A DNA stretch of 64,000 nt from Pyronema omphalodes. Lineage: Eukaryota; Ascomycota; Pezizomycetes; Pezizales; Pyronemataceae. Within the stretch, counting starts at the first letter, position 1. Each line of letters begins with the position of its first letter. The translations under genes were made by a program, and so were the position numbers. The notes beneath the pieces were generated by a model that was not told where the DNA came from, ran no database searches, and saw nothing but the letters and a program-made list of their open reading frames with translations. The stretch is from positions 186,001 through 250,000 of the forward strand of contig JAJJXM010000074.1 in assembly GCA_024516155.1 (NCBI GenBank), in the 5' to 3' direction. Below, one piece after another: positions 34,301 through 47,006 of the stretch.

Positions 34301-35953
34301 GACGATTACGGCGAGACTGCCCTGTCATTGGCATCCAAAAATGGCCACGACTCAGTTGTAAGGCTGCTGCTTCAGGCGCGCGGTATTGACATCAACCTGA
34401 AAGACGAATCTGGCAAGACTCCGTTGTTATGGGCATCACGGTACGGCCACGATTTGGTTGTAAAGCAACTCCTCCAGGCTGAGAGTATCGACATCAATTT
34501 GAAGGACAACAGCAGCCGCACTGCTTTACTAATGGCATACGAAAATGGACACAATTCAGTTATGGAGCTCCTTGTCCGGGATGATGGCTTTGACATTCAC
34601 TCAAATCACGGTGACAGTCAAATAGTGTTGTCATGGGCATCCCGATACGGCCACGATTCGGTTGTGAAGCGATTCCTCCTGGCTAAGGGTGTCGACATCA
34701 ACTGGCAGGACAAAGATGGTCAGACTGCGTTATTGTGGGCATCTCAAAACGGGCACTATTCAATTGTGCAGCGGCTTCTAAAGACTGATGGTATCGACCT
34801 CAACTCGAAGGACAGACATGGTAACACTGCTTTGTTGTGGGCATCCAGAAAAGCTCATGATCCGGTTGTTCAGCTGCTCCTCCAGGCTGACGGAATTGAC
34901 ATTAACTGCAAGGATGAGTACGGCCGCACTGCTCTTGCATGGGCATCGTACAACGGCCGGGGTTTTCTTGTGGAGCTCTTCCTCCGAGCTCATGGTATCG
35001 AAATCAACTCGAAGGACAAGTATGGCCGCACCGCGTTGTCGTGGGCATCCTATAACGGCCGCGATTCAGTTGTGGAGCTGCTCATCCAGGCTAGTGATAT
35101 CGACATCAATTCCAAGGACTGTACCGGTCTAACAGCATTCTCGTCGGCAGCCAAGAACGGACACGATTCGGTTGTGAAGCAACTCCTACATACCAACGGT
35201 ATTGACGTCAACACGAAAGACAAAAATGGTCTGTCGGCGTTATCAAGGGCATCCGTTAACGGCCGTACTTCAGTCGTGAAGCTGCTTCTTGGAGCTCGTG
35301 ATGTCGACATCAATTTGACTGACGAATATGGACGCATTGCCTTGTTATGGGCGTCTAAAGAAGGATTCGAACCAGTTGTGCGACTTCTCCTCCAGGCCAA
35401 CGGTATCAACATTAACTCGAAGGACTATAATGGCCGTAGTGCGTTGATATGGGCATCGAAAGAGGGGTTTGATCCAGTTGTGCAACTGCTCATCGAGGCT
35501 GATGGTATCGATATCAACTCGAAGGATAATGATGGTCGCAGTGCGTTGCTGTGGGCATCGGAAGAAGGTTACGGTCAAGTCGTAGAGCTGCTCCTCCAGA
35601 CTCATGATATCGATATCAACCTGCAAGACAAACATGGTCGCACTGCGTTACTATGGGCATCCAGGTACTGCCGCAAGTCAGTTGTAAAGCTTCTCCTACA
35701 GGCTGATCATATTGACATCAACTTGAGGGATACCAATGACCGCACTGCCCTACTATGGGCATCCCGATACGGCCACGATTCAGTTGTTAAGATGCTCCTC
35801 CAGGCTAATGGTATCGACATTAATGCCAAGGACAAAAGTGGACGAACTTCATTGTCACTGGCTTTACAAGAAAGTCATGACAGCATTGCTCAACTACTCC
35901 TCGCTGCTGGGGCTACCGGCGGACACCAGAAGAAGGTTAAAGGGACCGGTTAA
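31365..35953 (+). CDS. NLR-2: HeLo-like/NACHT/ankyrin STAND receptor (possible frameshift)
   Basis: Exons 31365-31780, 31847-32088, 32137-32350, 32410-33009, 33124-35953 give 1433 residues. Exons 3 and 4 have exactly the lengths of those in NLR-1 (214 and 600 bp). Order: HeLo-like domain (1-138), linker helices, NACHT with Walker A GIPGAGKS (~283-289) and Walker B FYICIDAFDE (~383-393), winged-helix-like region, 19 ankyrin repeats (~784-1423). Compared with NLR-1 one base is missing near 31775. The donor conserved in both genes (TAGTATGT at 31793) is therefore out of frame and behind a TGA at 31782. The model survives only by using GTGATC at 31781. Several other donors are weak too (GTGGCT, GTGCGT). 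It is either functional with an altered junction or an early pseudogene. The likely role is non-self recognition and cell death, inferred from family. Confidence 0.82.
34003..35920 (+). repeat. Coding ankyrin array of NLR-2 (19 repeats)
   Basis: Nineteen 34-codon (102-bp) units of the form TALLWASxxGHDSVVKLLLQADGIDINxKDxxG. They are more diverged from each other than those of NLR-1, with some degenerate units (repeat 6, DIHSNHGDSQIVLSWA). All units stay exactly 34 codons, whereas NLR-1 alternates 34 and 35. Confidence 0.85.
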
Positions 35954-36865
35954 ACTGGATATCGACGGCTGATCTGATCGCGGAGGATTTTCTTATCGGA
36001 GGATTGAATGATATTTGCAAAAGAAAACCTACGCGGATGGAACGTGTTCCTCAACTTTCTCTTGCTGCACACCGTTTTTTTTTCTCTTTATTCATATCTT
36101 GGTCGTTTTTATGTTGGACAACCTTATTTTATTGTTTTTAAAGTGTTGAAGAAATTCACTATACGTGACGGAGAAGAACCTAAGGGTTGGTTACAGAATG
36201 TTTTGTTTTTCTCAGTTAGTGCGTAAATGAGGATGGCTTTCTGCTGGCTGTGGGTGCAAAATATGTCTCGTACATTGTTTTTCTTATTTCTTTCGATTTA
36301 CGACGCGATGATTGTTTTCTAGTTTACTTTTATGACATAGTATTTTTGCATTTCCAAGTGGTATTATTCAAACAGGTTCTGGATTGATTCTCTCTTAATC
36401 GGGGCCTGTCGCCAAAATATATATGTTTTTTTTTTTCCATATTATCACCTGCGGTTTCTCTTCAATACCGTAGGCTGTTCCGGATGTTACGTATTAAATT
36501 TCATAACAGCTCCTGAAGTACCGATAAAGAAAAAGAAAAAAATACAACAGACTCCACTTGGACCCGAATACCCTCAACCGCGTGAAGGCCGCGAAATTGA
36601 TTTCAGTGTTATAACCTAATGTTCTTTTGCTATAACACCAAGCGTATGTGAAGATTTCCCAATTAGCACAGGCATCAGCAGTATCAGCATTGTGACGGAG
36701 CGATCACTGATCAGACCCCAACCACAGCATACCGTAGCCGGTAGTGATTTCTATATTAGGCACTTTATAAATCTCCTTATAACCCTATAACCCTCTATTC
36801 CATACCCTCAATTTATCCCCCGTCCCTGTCTCGTCATCAGTATTCGTTCATCAGTCATCCTCATC
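35954..36865. other. 3' flank of NLR-2
   Basis: AT-rich. 36283-36350 resembles the start of the inverted-duplication arms (TTTCGATT, GATTGTTTTCTAGTTTACTT), the sequence also found downstream of NLR-1. No gene. Confidence 0.5.
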
Positions 36866-37970
36866 CAGACCTCCCAATCGTACAAACCAGTTTAAAATGA
36901 CGGCCAAAACGGACTGTACGGACTGTTGGAATATGATAACTGTACGGCGACCCAGTTCAGTTTATTGTCACTAATATAAACTGGTTAAACTGCGAAAACC
37001 AGTTAACTGAATGCAAGGCTTGGCAAACCAGGTGAACTGTTTAAAACTGCCAAAACTGGTTTGTCCAGAGGAACTGATTTATGAGGGGGCAATAAATATT
37101 GTTAAGTGCATACATAACAAAATCCGATCCTAATTTGGTCCCGAGAAATAACAACTGACGCCTACGATTGAAGCTCTTGAGCCCCTCAATGCCCTCCAGA
37201 GTGTCTGCCTGCATCGAATGAAGGTCCGATATAATGATTTTCTTGCATTCGAAAAGCAGCCGCTCGGGCTCGGCGCTCATTGCGGGAATAGACAGCAGTA
37301 CTTCAACAGCCGTTTTGCAAATTTTGGGGAACCTGGCCCGCTGCCGGGGCTCACACCACCACTCAATGGCAGAAGGACCATCCCCAAGTGCTGCCTCCAG
37401 TCTCAGCGCACAGTAATCAACATACTCGTCTGGCTGCATGGGGCTGCCTGTTGCCGTATCTTCAGAGCCTTGTTGGGGTTCTAGCGGGGTATTGAAGCTA
37501 GGTGGTATAGAGGAGAGGCCGCTGGTAACGGAACTCATTGTAGGTGGTTGGAGAGGAATGGCAGTGTAAGATATGGTTGAGTTCTGTAGGTCAAGAGAAA
37601 ATAGTCTAGGCGAGATATATAGGAGAATCCAGGGCAGCAGAGGTGCGTTCAAACGAGGTTTCGGTACAATATTTGCATCGGTTTGGCTGTCTATGATCCT
37701 CCATGCATGGGTTTGGCTGTTTATTCTTCTGCGCAGTAGTCAACGAGGTGGTTAAACTGGTTTGTATTTGCCAACCAGTAAACTGTTTACCGAGTCAGTT
37801 CAATCAGTTCAATCAGTGCAGTGCAGTTACCTGGTTCTATGGAACCCTCAAAACTGAACCAACTGCGTATCCGGGACACCAAAACTGCACCAACTAACTG
37901 TGAATTATCAGTTCAGTTTACCTGGTTTACGATTTTACCCGGTAAACTGGCTATACGGTTGGGAGGTCTG
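36866..37970 (-). mobile_element. hAT-type deletion derivative, 1105 bp, with perfect 8-bp target duplication
   Basis: Terminal inverted repeats start CAGACCTCCCAAtCGTA and, at the other end, CAGACCTCCCAAcCGTA (then AGCCAGTTTA / AACCAGTTTA). The flanks are an identical TCCTCATC at 36858-36865 and 37971-37978, the 8-bp duplication typical of hAT elements. Many subterminal AACCAGTT/AACTGGTT motifs lie near both ends, as expected of transposase binding sites. Only the C-terminal part of a transposase remains inside, so the copy needs help to move. Confidence 0.92.
37041..37538 (-). CDS. hAT transposase C-terminal (dimerisation) fragment
   Basis: A 165-residue frame starting MSSVTSG (an upstream in-frame Met at 37652 would give 203). 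The segment WWCEPRQRARFPKICKTAVE...LSIPAMSAEPERLLFECKKII is the conserved hATC dimerisation region (usual 'W..n...yp.l...a.d.Lsipassa.sERvFS'). The DDE catalytic domain and BED zinc finger are absent, leaving an orphan dimerisation module behind a Ser/Pro/Gln-rich leader. If expressed it might heterodimerise with full-length hAT transposases. More simply, it is a remnant of internal deletion. Confidence 0.7.
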   Translation of the reverse strand: MSSVTSGLSSIPPSFNTPLEPQQGSEDTATGSPMQPDEYVDYCALRLEAALGDGPSAIEWWCEPRQRARFPKICKTAVEVLLSIPAMSAEPERLLFECKKIIISDLHSMQADTLEGIEGLKSFNRRRQLLFLGTKLGSDFVMYALNNIYCPLINQFLWTNQFWQF

Positions 37971-38621
37971 TCCTCATCCTCATACTCCATGACTCATGAC
38001 TCATGACTCATGCATCATCACTCATCCATAACACTTCATCATCCATCACTCATTACCCATAATGACCTACCGGGGAAGTCATGTTTCGGTATGGTTTTTT
38101 CCGATTTTTGTTAAACATTGTATTGTTCCTAGTATACGGTATGCAAAAGTAGAGTTTTTTTCTCAATCTAGTGATTCTAATCCATTATGTGGATGCTGGC
38201 TTTCTGCCGACGCGGGCAGGAATTAGGTGGTATACCGTATTTATTATAGATTTATAATCGGATTGTATAGGGATTATACGCATGGTATACAGATTTCATG
38301 ATGTGTAAAGTACATAGAAATCATGGAATGAAAACTACATAGATAGTTGAGAATAAAAAAAAACATTACTATATTCAAGAAAAACGAGAAAGAAAAAAAA
38401 AACCCCACGCTTCACACCGTATATCGATCCATTCCTCTTCTCAAGCAGAAAGAGATAAAATGGAAAAAAATAAAAAAAGACAGAAATGGAAACCTAGCAG
38501 CTCCGGGGATACAAAAACCCTGGATACTCCACATTGCAGACTTCAGATATCTCTCTGTTACTTTATTTTCTATTGCCTCCTACTTTATTCCCCAACCATC
38601 TCCCGTTATTACTTTTCGCTC

Positions 38622-38775
38622 ATCACTCATCACTCATCACTCATCACTCATCACTCATCATTCATCACTCATCACTCATCACTCATCACTCATCACTCAT
38701 CACCCATCACTCATCACCCATCACCTATGTCTCGTGACTCATTATCTACCACTCATCACTCATCACTCATCATCA
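38622..38775. repeat. (CATCACT)n heptamer microsatellite
   Basis: About 15 nearly perfect tandem units followed by degenerate ones (CATCACCCATCAC). Confidence 0.95.
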
Positions 38776-39034
38776 CCTGTCGGGGTTATAATCCTTCACA
38801 ATACTTTTCCTCTTTCATTAAAAAACGTATCAAGTCTCCATATACAATATACCCCACTTAACCCAGTAATTCTAATCCACCATCCGTACGCAGACTATGT
38901 AATCACGCTGCGGCATACCGTCCATCCCCCCCACCCCCCAACAAACCACCACTACAACAACCAGCATCCCATTCCTCCGCAGTGCATTCACCTCCACCAC
39001 CTCCACCACCTGAGCACCTCCACAAACCAATAAT

Positions 39035-39090
39035 CCACCCCACCCCACCCCACCCCACCCCACCCCACCCCACCCCACCCCACCCCACCC
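39035..39090. repeat. (CACCC)n pentamer microsatellite
   Basis: About 11 tandem units of CACCC, strongly strand-asymmetric; the complement is G-rich (GGGTG), so a G-quadruplex is conceivable. Confidence 0.95.
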
Positions 39091-39679
39091 GACCCGACCC
39101 GGCACGAGGAGGGGACCAATCAACCCACTATATCGGCCATCACAATCTATATTCTTCCGTACTTCATAAATCATACTCTTCATGCCGTTCGGTCCGATTA
39201 TGTTCCCGAGTGTAGGGGTGGCGGGGGGTGGTGTAGGAGATGGTATGTCAGGAAGTCAGGAAGTATAAGTATGACTCACAGGGGGGGGGATTGATATACC
39301 CACCACCACTTCCCATCACCATCTCGCAACATGGCTTACGATCTCCTCTTACGACTTACGAGTTACGACTATACTTCTTTGTATGTGGATGCTCTACAGA
39401 GCACCTCATCATTCCGAATCATCGAATCATCGAATCAGCACATCAGCGACACACAAACACCATCAGCATCATAAACCGACATTCATAACATCAAGACATT
39501 ATTATTGATTGCTATTCAGCGCACCGTAACCCTTAAACCAAAGCCAAAGGGCCGGGGGGATTCAATCAACCTATCTATGTGATAGGATACGTCCATCATT
39601 CCACATCCATCATTCCCAGACAATAAGGAAACAATATATCGCATCAGCAACACCATGCCGTGATCCGATCCCCCACGCC

Positions 39680-41811
39680 TTAAGCATGCGGATCGTTCAA
39701 CGACACCTCCTTAACCCTGCCATTGAAATCCGACTGCGGCAACATGTTCAACGCATCCTCCTCCTTATCAATCCTCCTATTCTGCATCCAGAAAGCAATA
39801 CCTCCAAGGAACGCAATGACCGCAACAACTCCATAGTTCCAGATCAACAGCGGGTCTTCAGCAAGAGTAACAAGTGCTTGGCCTAGTGCTGAACTAATAG
39901 CTGACATGAACAAAAAGATGGCGGTAACAAGAGATCGCATGTTACGGGGTGCTTTGGTGAAGGCGTATTCGAGGCCGGTAATGGAGGCGAAGATCTCCGA
40001 GAAGGCGATCAAAACTGACGGAGTTAGCTGCAAGGCTCGGCAGGATTATATAGCGTCGCGAGGTACGATGGACGTGACCCAGGGAAGGATAACTTACTGT
40101 ATGCTCCAGTCTGCACCCACACGTTGATTGGCGCTGGTTGGTCTTTACATTTGTTTGCATGATCACCACAAGGGTTCTTTTTGTAAACATAGTACTGAGT
40201 AACGCAGGCCCAAATCATCGCCAAACAACCCATCATGAATCCCATTGTAATTCTCTTGAGGGGGGTAAAGTTGATCTTGGCCTTGCGAAGGGCAGGGTAA
40301 ATCCACTGATCAACGATGGGGATAAAGATGATGAGTGATAGAGGGTTGAGGTTGGAGAGAATGTCATTGGGAATTCCGTGGAGCTCCATAGTTGCAGCCT
40401 GAGAGGTCAAGTTGTTGGTCATTTGGTTGTATGCAAGCCCTATTACAATTGGTAAGTTATATCTTCTCGTTATAAATATCATATACGCAAACTTACAGTA
40501 AAGAGGATACCACAAAAATACTTTGCATGCGTACAAACCACGACGGACTTGGTCAACCCACTCATCGTCGAAGGTCATCCAAGCGGGTCTTTCCGCAGCA
40601 GGGATATTGCTAGGCTTTACACGCTCCCAGAAATCATCGGCGTGCATGTTGTGGTAAGTGGTAACGGGGTTGATAGACCAGCGGCCACGCATTGCCATTC
40701 CCCAGAGCTTCATTGACTTGGTAGTCACGGAACCAGTCGGGGGCGATTTCTCGTACTTGTTGCGACAGATGTACATGATCATTGGGCAGAAGAGGAAAAG
40801 AAGAGTTGGCAGAGTGTAGGAGAGCCAGAAACCAACGTATTTCTGTAGGAATCGCAAGTCAACAAAAATTCTTACACCGAGAAACAACAAAACTTACCTC
40901 GGCGTAAACCATTCCTACGGATCCGCATAAAGCGCCAATATTAATCATCATGTAGAAATACATGTAAATTCTTGAGACGGTCAAAGTTGGGTCCAAAATA
41001 ACTCTCTCCCCAGAAGGCAAAGTCTTGACTTGCAGAGTAACCTGCTTGTACTGCTCTGCGATCAACGGGGAGATGTTGGATTTGAAACCTCCGACACCAA
41101 TACCCATGATTACCAAACCGATGGAAAAGCAGGTAATTGAATTTGTGGGATGAGTAATAATGGACGGAATTGCGGAAAGGATCAGGATGATGTGTCCGAC
41201 GATGGCGACACCGATGGCTACCATGATGGTCTTGTAACGACCCCAGTATTCGTCAGCCATGTAGGCTCCGAGCAATGGCATGACATATGCCCAGAAGGCA
41301 TTGACTGGTGGATTGTGAGTACAGTACTACAGAATACGAGTAGATAGACTTACAGGTAGTTAGACCAGTCGAAGCTCTTTGACCCATTCCGAGAGCTCCA
41401 GATTGATTCTCGAATCCCGCTCCAGTTCTAGATCCATCCGGAAGTGGTTGCTGAATAAAGTTGACGACTATTCACATCCACATCAGTCTCATTCTCTCTC
41501 CACAGCTTGTCGGACAGGCGCAACTTACAAACCGCGGTAGTTCCATAGTACGAGAATCGCTCACACAACTCGACTACTGCAACAGTATATGCCGTCCACG
41601 GAACCTTTCCAGAAACCCTTCTCAATGTTTGAAGTTCAACTTCCGTAGGTTGTTCATCACTGATATTGCCATCGCTTCCCGTCTTCTGGTATGCCGGTAG
41701 ATGCTCCTCGCGCTGGATCTTCTCGGCCAATAGTTCCTTCTCTTTATCCACGACTGGTGGATCGTGGGCTTTGGCGACCTCGACGGCCTCGACAACGCCT
41801 CCTGTGTTCAT
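39680..41811 (-). CDS. PTR2: PTR2-type proton-coupled di-/tripeptide transporter
   Basis: Six exons (41811-41529, 41467-41354, 41304-40898, 40842-40497, 40439-40098, 40014-39680) give 608 residues; every junction closes in phase with GTAAGT-type donors. POT/PTR hallmarks are present: ExxER as ELCERFSYYG (~82-91), which couples proton to substrate; FVNFIQQPLP; the signature AYMADEYWGRYKTI; YFYMMINIGAL; and AFSEIFASITGLEYAFTKAP near the end. About 12 hydrophobic segments fit a plasma-membrane major-facilitator fold. The first ~75 residues are hydrophilic and acidic, the usual cytosolic N terminus. An upstream in-frame Met at 41865 would add 18 residues; 41811 (MNTGGVVEAVEVAKA) is preferred as more typical. 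The protein imports small peptides as nitrogen source. It looks fully intact. Confidence 0.94.
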
Positions 41812-44800
41812 GATTTGCTGCTGGTGGGTCCGTCCCGTGTGATGGAGGAGGTGGAGGATGATCACAACGAAGAGTGGAAGAACGACACTTAAGCGATTTC
41901 AGTTTGCGGGGATGGAGGGGTGGCGGGAGGTCGGGGGGTGCAGACGACAGCTTTACAGCTTTTTACATACATCCCAGAAGCCCAGGATATCTCGTACATA
42001 CATGCCTTCTGGAAACAAATCTGTACGAAGTTTGATTTGCACAACACAAATCCGTGATCACACACCCAGTCGCCATCACTATCACCATCACCTTATATTC
42101 CGGCTATTTGGGTAAATCTTTATTTTTCATTGATTGCAGCCTATCGCACCCTTTATTGCCCTGGAAAAGAAGGTGTTTCACTAAGCACTTTATCGAACTA
42201 TACCCGGTCAGTCTAATACCCCTGCTGCAGGTTGCATTGGTTAGGTCGAATATTGCTTGGCGAACTTGATATGGTGATATCATTGAAATATATACACAGC
42301 ATATGATATCGTGTAGGTAAATACCCGCGTTGAAAGGAGGTGTGTAAGGGCGGAAAGATTATGCATTCCGGAGGGAGGTGAACGAACATGGTACCTGGTC
42401 CTGGTTCTGCTGGTCAGACGGGAGGCACCGATAGCGCCACCGGTATCGTATCGTGTCGTTGGGTATGTAGTAACCATGGATAAGCTTCAAGCTTCGAGCT
42501 CCAATAATACCTACTCTGATACCTAGATACCGAGGCACGAGATCCATCCAGGGCAGCGCCGCAGCGTCGCAGCGGTTATGTACATACAACCATACAAAGG
42601 CAAAAACAAAAGCCAGAATGACAAGACTTTTTTTTCTACCACCACCACCACACCGGCAAATAGAATTCTATTCCAAAATTCAACTCGGAGATGACGAGAT
42701 GCTTTCCTTTCTTATCTCATTGGTTTCCTTGGGATGTAATATAGGTCAGGCCATTGATGATTTGCCTCATATGTCTTGTGCCTCGCTTGGTTTCGCTTGG
42801 TCTCGGGCTCAGGCGGCGTTACATTCCGCTATGATTCTAGATGATTGGATTTTCGGATCACTAAGATTCCTTGAAACCAGAATACACACCAATAACCGCG
42901 GCGAGCACCGGAAGCCACTAAAACAATTCACTAAACAACCCCGTAAGCGCCGTTTAAAAAAACCTTTACAGCGGTGATACGACAGATTACTGGATTGATG
43001 ATTGATGATTGAGACCCTGCTTGATGCCTGTTTTTACCGAAGGCGAGTCATATGCTCGACTCGTATCCAATGTCAGGTACCGAGTTTTCCAATTTTCTAG
43101 CTTGTGATGTAAGTATCCATCCATCTCTATCCGCATTCTAATACTGTACATGATATTTTTCATTATCGGATACATATGTAATCAAAGCAGGAATGTTTTT
43201 AGGTTGGTGATAATATAGTTTATGTGCTCTTTATACGACAGTTGGAGGAAGATGTGTAGGTTACATCGGATCGGACACACCGGGTGTAATGAAAGATGCA
43301 AATAAAATCCAAACATTATTTCAATCAAGTAGGCGGGACGTTATTGGAACCTGGGATTCTAGATATCCAGACACGGAACTTAGATTAACCTCACCCGCAT
43401 TCATTTCCTTCAATTTCCCCGGAATCTTTACGAACTCTCTTCACGATTGGTTTATCTTGCCTTATTATATACGCAATATCACCATCTTTGCACGAAAATT
43501 TACAGTCCGTATCATACAGCTCGCGCGACACCAACCCTTGCTTAAAATCCGGGGGGAGGGGGGTGCATACATACTTGCAGAAATAAAAACGGCGATGCAT
43601 ACCATATCCGGATGTTAGCACCGGTCGAGCTAGCTACTGCATGTTATGGGGTGGGGAGATGGTGATTCTTCCGGTGAATGTGATACAGAATGTGATACGG
43701 AATGTGACACAAAACGTGCAGGCCAGGTTAGGGTTCTTTTTCATTTCGAGGTTTATGAGGTTCGAGGGCTGAATTCTGGATTGGATGCTGTATGCTGGAT
43801 GTACCAAAAAAAAAAAATCGGAGGGTCCGGTGGTTGTGGTAAAGCATGGGTTGGTTGTGAAATTAACATATTCCCAGGTTTTCCGTATCTAAAATCATAA
43901 AAACAAAATACATAGCATCGTATCGCATACCACCGGAGCCGGAGTCGATCCAATCCCAAGCCCCGGGGATTCGAAATCTGTCATCAGCGATATGTACATG
44001 CAGTAGATATCGGAGGTATCCGACCGACCTGCACGACCGATCTTACGTAATCCTGCGATAGTTTGCAACTAACATACATACATAACAACCAATCCAAGGG
44101 CAAATCCTCCCGCCAATATCGCACCGCTTATAAGCGAGCTGCGTATACTTCTGCTGCCGGTGAATAATCGTATGGATCCGAGTATACGCGGGCGTACATA
44201 GCAAGAGTCGGGGTAGCTGGGGTAGCTGGGGTAGCTGGGGTAGCTGTGTGGGTAGGGCAGGATACACCATGATTCACATCTGTACTCGTACATAGCAACG
44301 GTTGCTAATGTCAGAGGTATCAATCGTGACCGAACAGCGATTCTCAGCCGACCGAACTATGAACGGGCTACGAGCTACGGGCACACGACCGGGGTCAGTT
44401 TAAATGTTAGGGCCCTTAATTGTTGATTATTAATTGTTAATTGTCGATGCCCTGTCTTTATGGTACCGTGTATAGGTTTTTTTTGAGTTTGTAGTTGGTA
44501 GTTTATTGTAGTTTAATCTTGGTGATGTTTCGTTTCTTAAGGAATGTCGGGAATGTTTTATGCAACAGTGGCAGCAGACAGACAGTACATAGACAGTTTA
44601 AGCTTCGACTAGCCACTCGCGCTGCTTGCACTACTTAAGCTCCAGTTTAAGCTTCGACCCATACATAGCTACTGTACATACTTGCTACTCGCGCTACTGA
44701 ATCTCCAGTTTTACCGGCACATCACCGGCACTAGCACATCACCAGCACATCACCAGCACTTAAGCCGAAGCCGAAGTCAACGCCGAAGCCAGCAACGCCA

Positions 44801-46998
44801 TTCCATTCCATTCCATTTGTTCTTTTTCTTTTCTCTATTCTCTTCTCTTCATGTCTTTTTTCTTATCTTTTTTCCTATATACTTTCTTTAATTTTTCACT
44901 TTCTCCTCATGTCTTTTTTAGTTTCTTTGTTTGAATATCGCATCGCTGTATATATATATTTTTTTTTCCGTGCTTTCGCCACAGTACTGTATACGACTGT
45001 GACTTGAAAATCTCCATCGACTGTTTCGCTTTGAAGATTTCGATATTTCGATGATTGATGGATGATGTGTAGATGATGCGTAGATAGATAGATGAATGAT
45101 GTTGTATAGATGGACAAAAGAATGAATAGACTCTGTTGCGAAGGCATGGTGATCTGTAAGCAGCTGCGGTAAGCAGCCACGGTAACCACTTACGGTCATC
45201 GGATCATAGATTTCGGGGTATCCGGAGTGTGTCTGAGCATCTCTAATATTCCACAGCGGGGGTTCCCGAGTCTTCCCAAGTCTCTGCGAGTTTTCGCACA
45301 TTTTGCGAGACAATCGGGGGTTTCCGGGGAGCCTGATTTTTTTTTTCGCGAGCAATGCCGGTGAGCGTACATACATAGCCGAGTGATGCGGGGGGAGGGG
45401 GGGGGGGGTGCACGGAGTTCCCGATTTTACGCGAGTTTTCGCAGCGCGAGACATCTGGTATGATGGTTTTGCTACGAACCTGGTGTTTCGTGGGGTTATG
45501 ATTTCGCGGGTATCCGGGCAACCCTGGAGTTTTGCGGCAAGCCTATGTACATACGTACCATTTCCTGGGGACTCCGGAGTTTCCCGGTGGATTTGACGTT
45601 GCGTGTGTAGTCTGGTATGTTGCGGGGGTTTGTGGGGTTGTGGGGTAAGCTAGCGTTTTTTTTTATTTATGGGATTATGGGATTGCAATGGGATTACCGA
45701 TATGCTACTTCGTACCTCGTACCTCGCGTAAAGTTCCATCGCGCTTGCCAGCTCTAGTTGCGAGGAATACGAGTGAAGGATATGAAGTGAAGGACGGGAA
45801 TACGAAGAATAAGAATACGAAAATACGAAGATACGAAACGAAGGATCAAGAACGCAACGATGATGCGACGAGTTGATGATGCCGGGATGGTTTGGGAAAT
45901 CTGGGGAAGGTAGAAAATCTGGGGAATAAGAGGAATCTGGGGAATGTAGATAATCAAGTCAAAGCGGCCACTTACAACTAAGCGGCTAAAGGCCTCACGT
46001 TTGTACTTCAACTTTGAAGAAAAAAACGTGTGGAACAAATCAACGTCATTGCGGCCGGTGCGGCCGCATGGAACTCAGGGAGGGGTATATTGCATAAACA
46101 ATATTTTCAAGATTATTTAAATATTCGGGGGAGGCATCCAGCATAATTGTCGAGGCCTTTATTTATTTCTCGACATGAAACATACGATGAAGGAGAGGAA
46201 TGGAACGATCCAATAGAAATATCCAATCATGATATATCACACAGCTCCGGTATCAAAAGCCGATATCGATAAACCAATGCAACGCTGCCGACCAAGGGTG
46301 ATGACGCCAATCATCATTGACAGGTGTCACAGGGTAATGCAACCCATTCTAATTCAGTGATATCAGACAACCAAGCCACTGAAACTATCACCAACCGCCT
46401 TCTCTCCACCAGAAATCTTACTATATCTAGAAGCCTCTATCTGTAACCCATCTTCTCTGAAACATCGTTTTCGGTCGAAATCAATAGCCCTCTCTCTTCA
46501 GCTTCGTTTTCTTCACCTTCGTATCCATCGCCACAGTTCATCTCCCTATTAACAGCTACAACCTCCACAAACATCTTTCAAAATCGTTGCTGTTGTAGGC
46601 TAGAGAAGCTGTACGCTACCAGGACTAATCAAAACATCCTCCCTCTAACATTGAATTCGCAGACGGGGCATTGCTTTTATTCATGCTGAGCCCTGAGTTA
46701 GTGCGCGAGGATCATAAGTACCGAAGTCAGGAGTGTGTATTTTGCGAAGGACCGGAGAATTTTAATAAGCAGCAAAAACTCTATTCGGGCTTCAACCGGG
46801 CGATTCAGACCCCTTCCAAGTTTCCAACGACGGTGGAGATACCCCTTATGGGTGTATTGTAATCTAATACCCTCAAGCGAATTCTTTTCTATCATATTGT
46901 AGTTAGAACCCAGGTCAACAATGCTGCCCAATCAGTGAAGCCCTTCGCTGAGTTTCTCAAATACTGCCGCTGCAGTGGCATCGTCAGAGCAGTAACCT
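41812..46998. other. Long gene-poor interval with simple repeats
   Basis: Over 5 kb without a supported gene. Noted: an imperfect GAATGTGATACG repeat near 43675-43710, an A-tract near 43806, a (GGTAGCTGGG)n run at 44213-44245, duplicated 'TTTAAGCTTCGAC' blocks near 44600-44660, echoing GAGTTTTCGCA phrases at 45285-45440, and short GAATACGAA and GGGGAATCT repeats at 45760-45950. The frame at 42618-42977 has no recognisable domain. From about 46900 the sequence resembles the 275-bp repeat described at 47786. Confidence 0.5.
44213..44245. repeat. (GGTAGCTGGG)n minisatellite
   Basis: About three and a half direct copies of GGTAGCTGGG. Confidence 0.9.
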
Positions 46999-47006
46999 AT
47001 CATAGT

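Larger units (their letters stand above)
37971..39679. other. Intergenic with satellite DNA
   Basis: Gene-free. Includes scattered CATGACT/CATCACT heptamers near 37990-38050, the main heptamer array at 38622-38775 and a C-rich pentamer array at 39035-39090. Open frames here are translations of the repeats (for example ITHHSSLITHHSS). Confidence 0.6.

Noticed and set aside
42618..42977. 119-residue ORF
   Set aside because: No domain, no splice partners and a simple-sequence start; likely chance.
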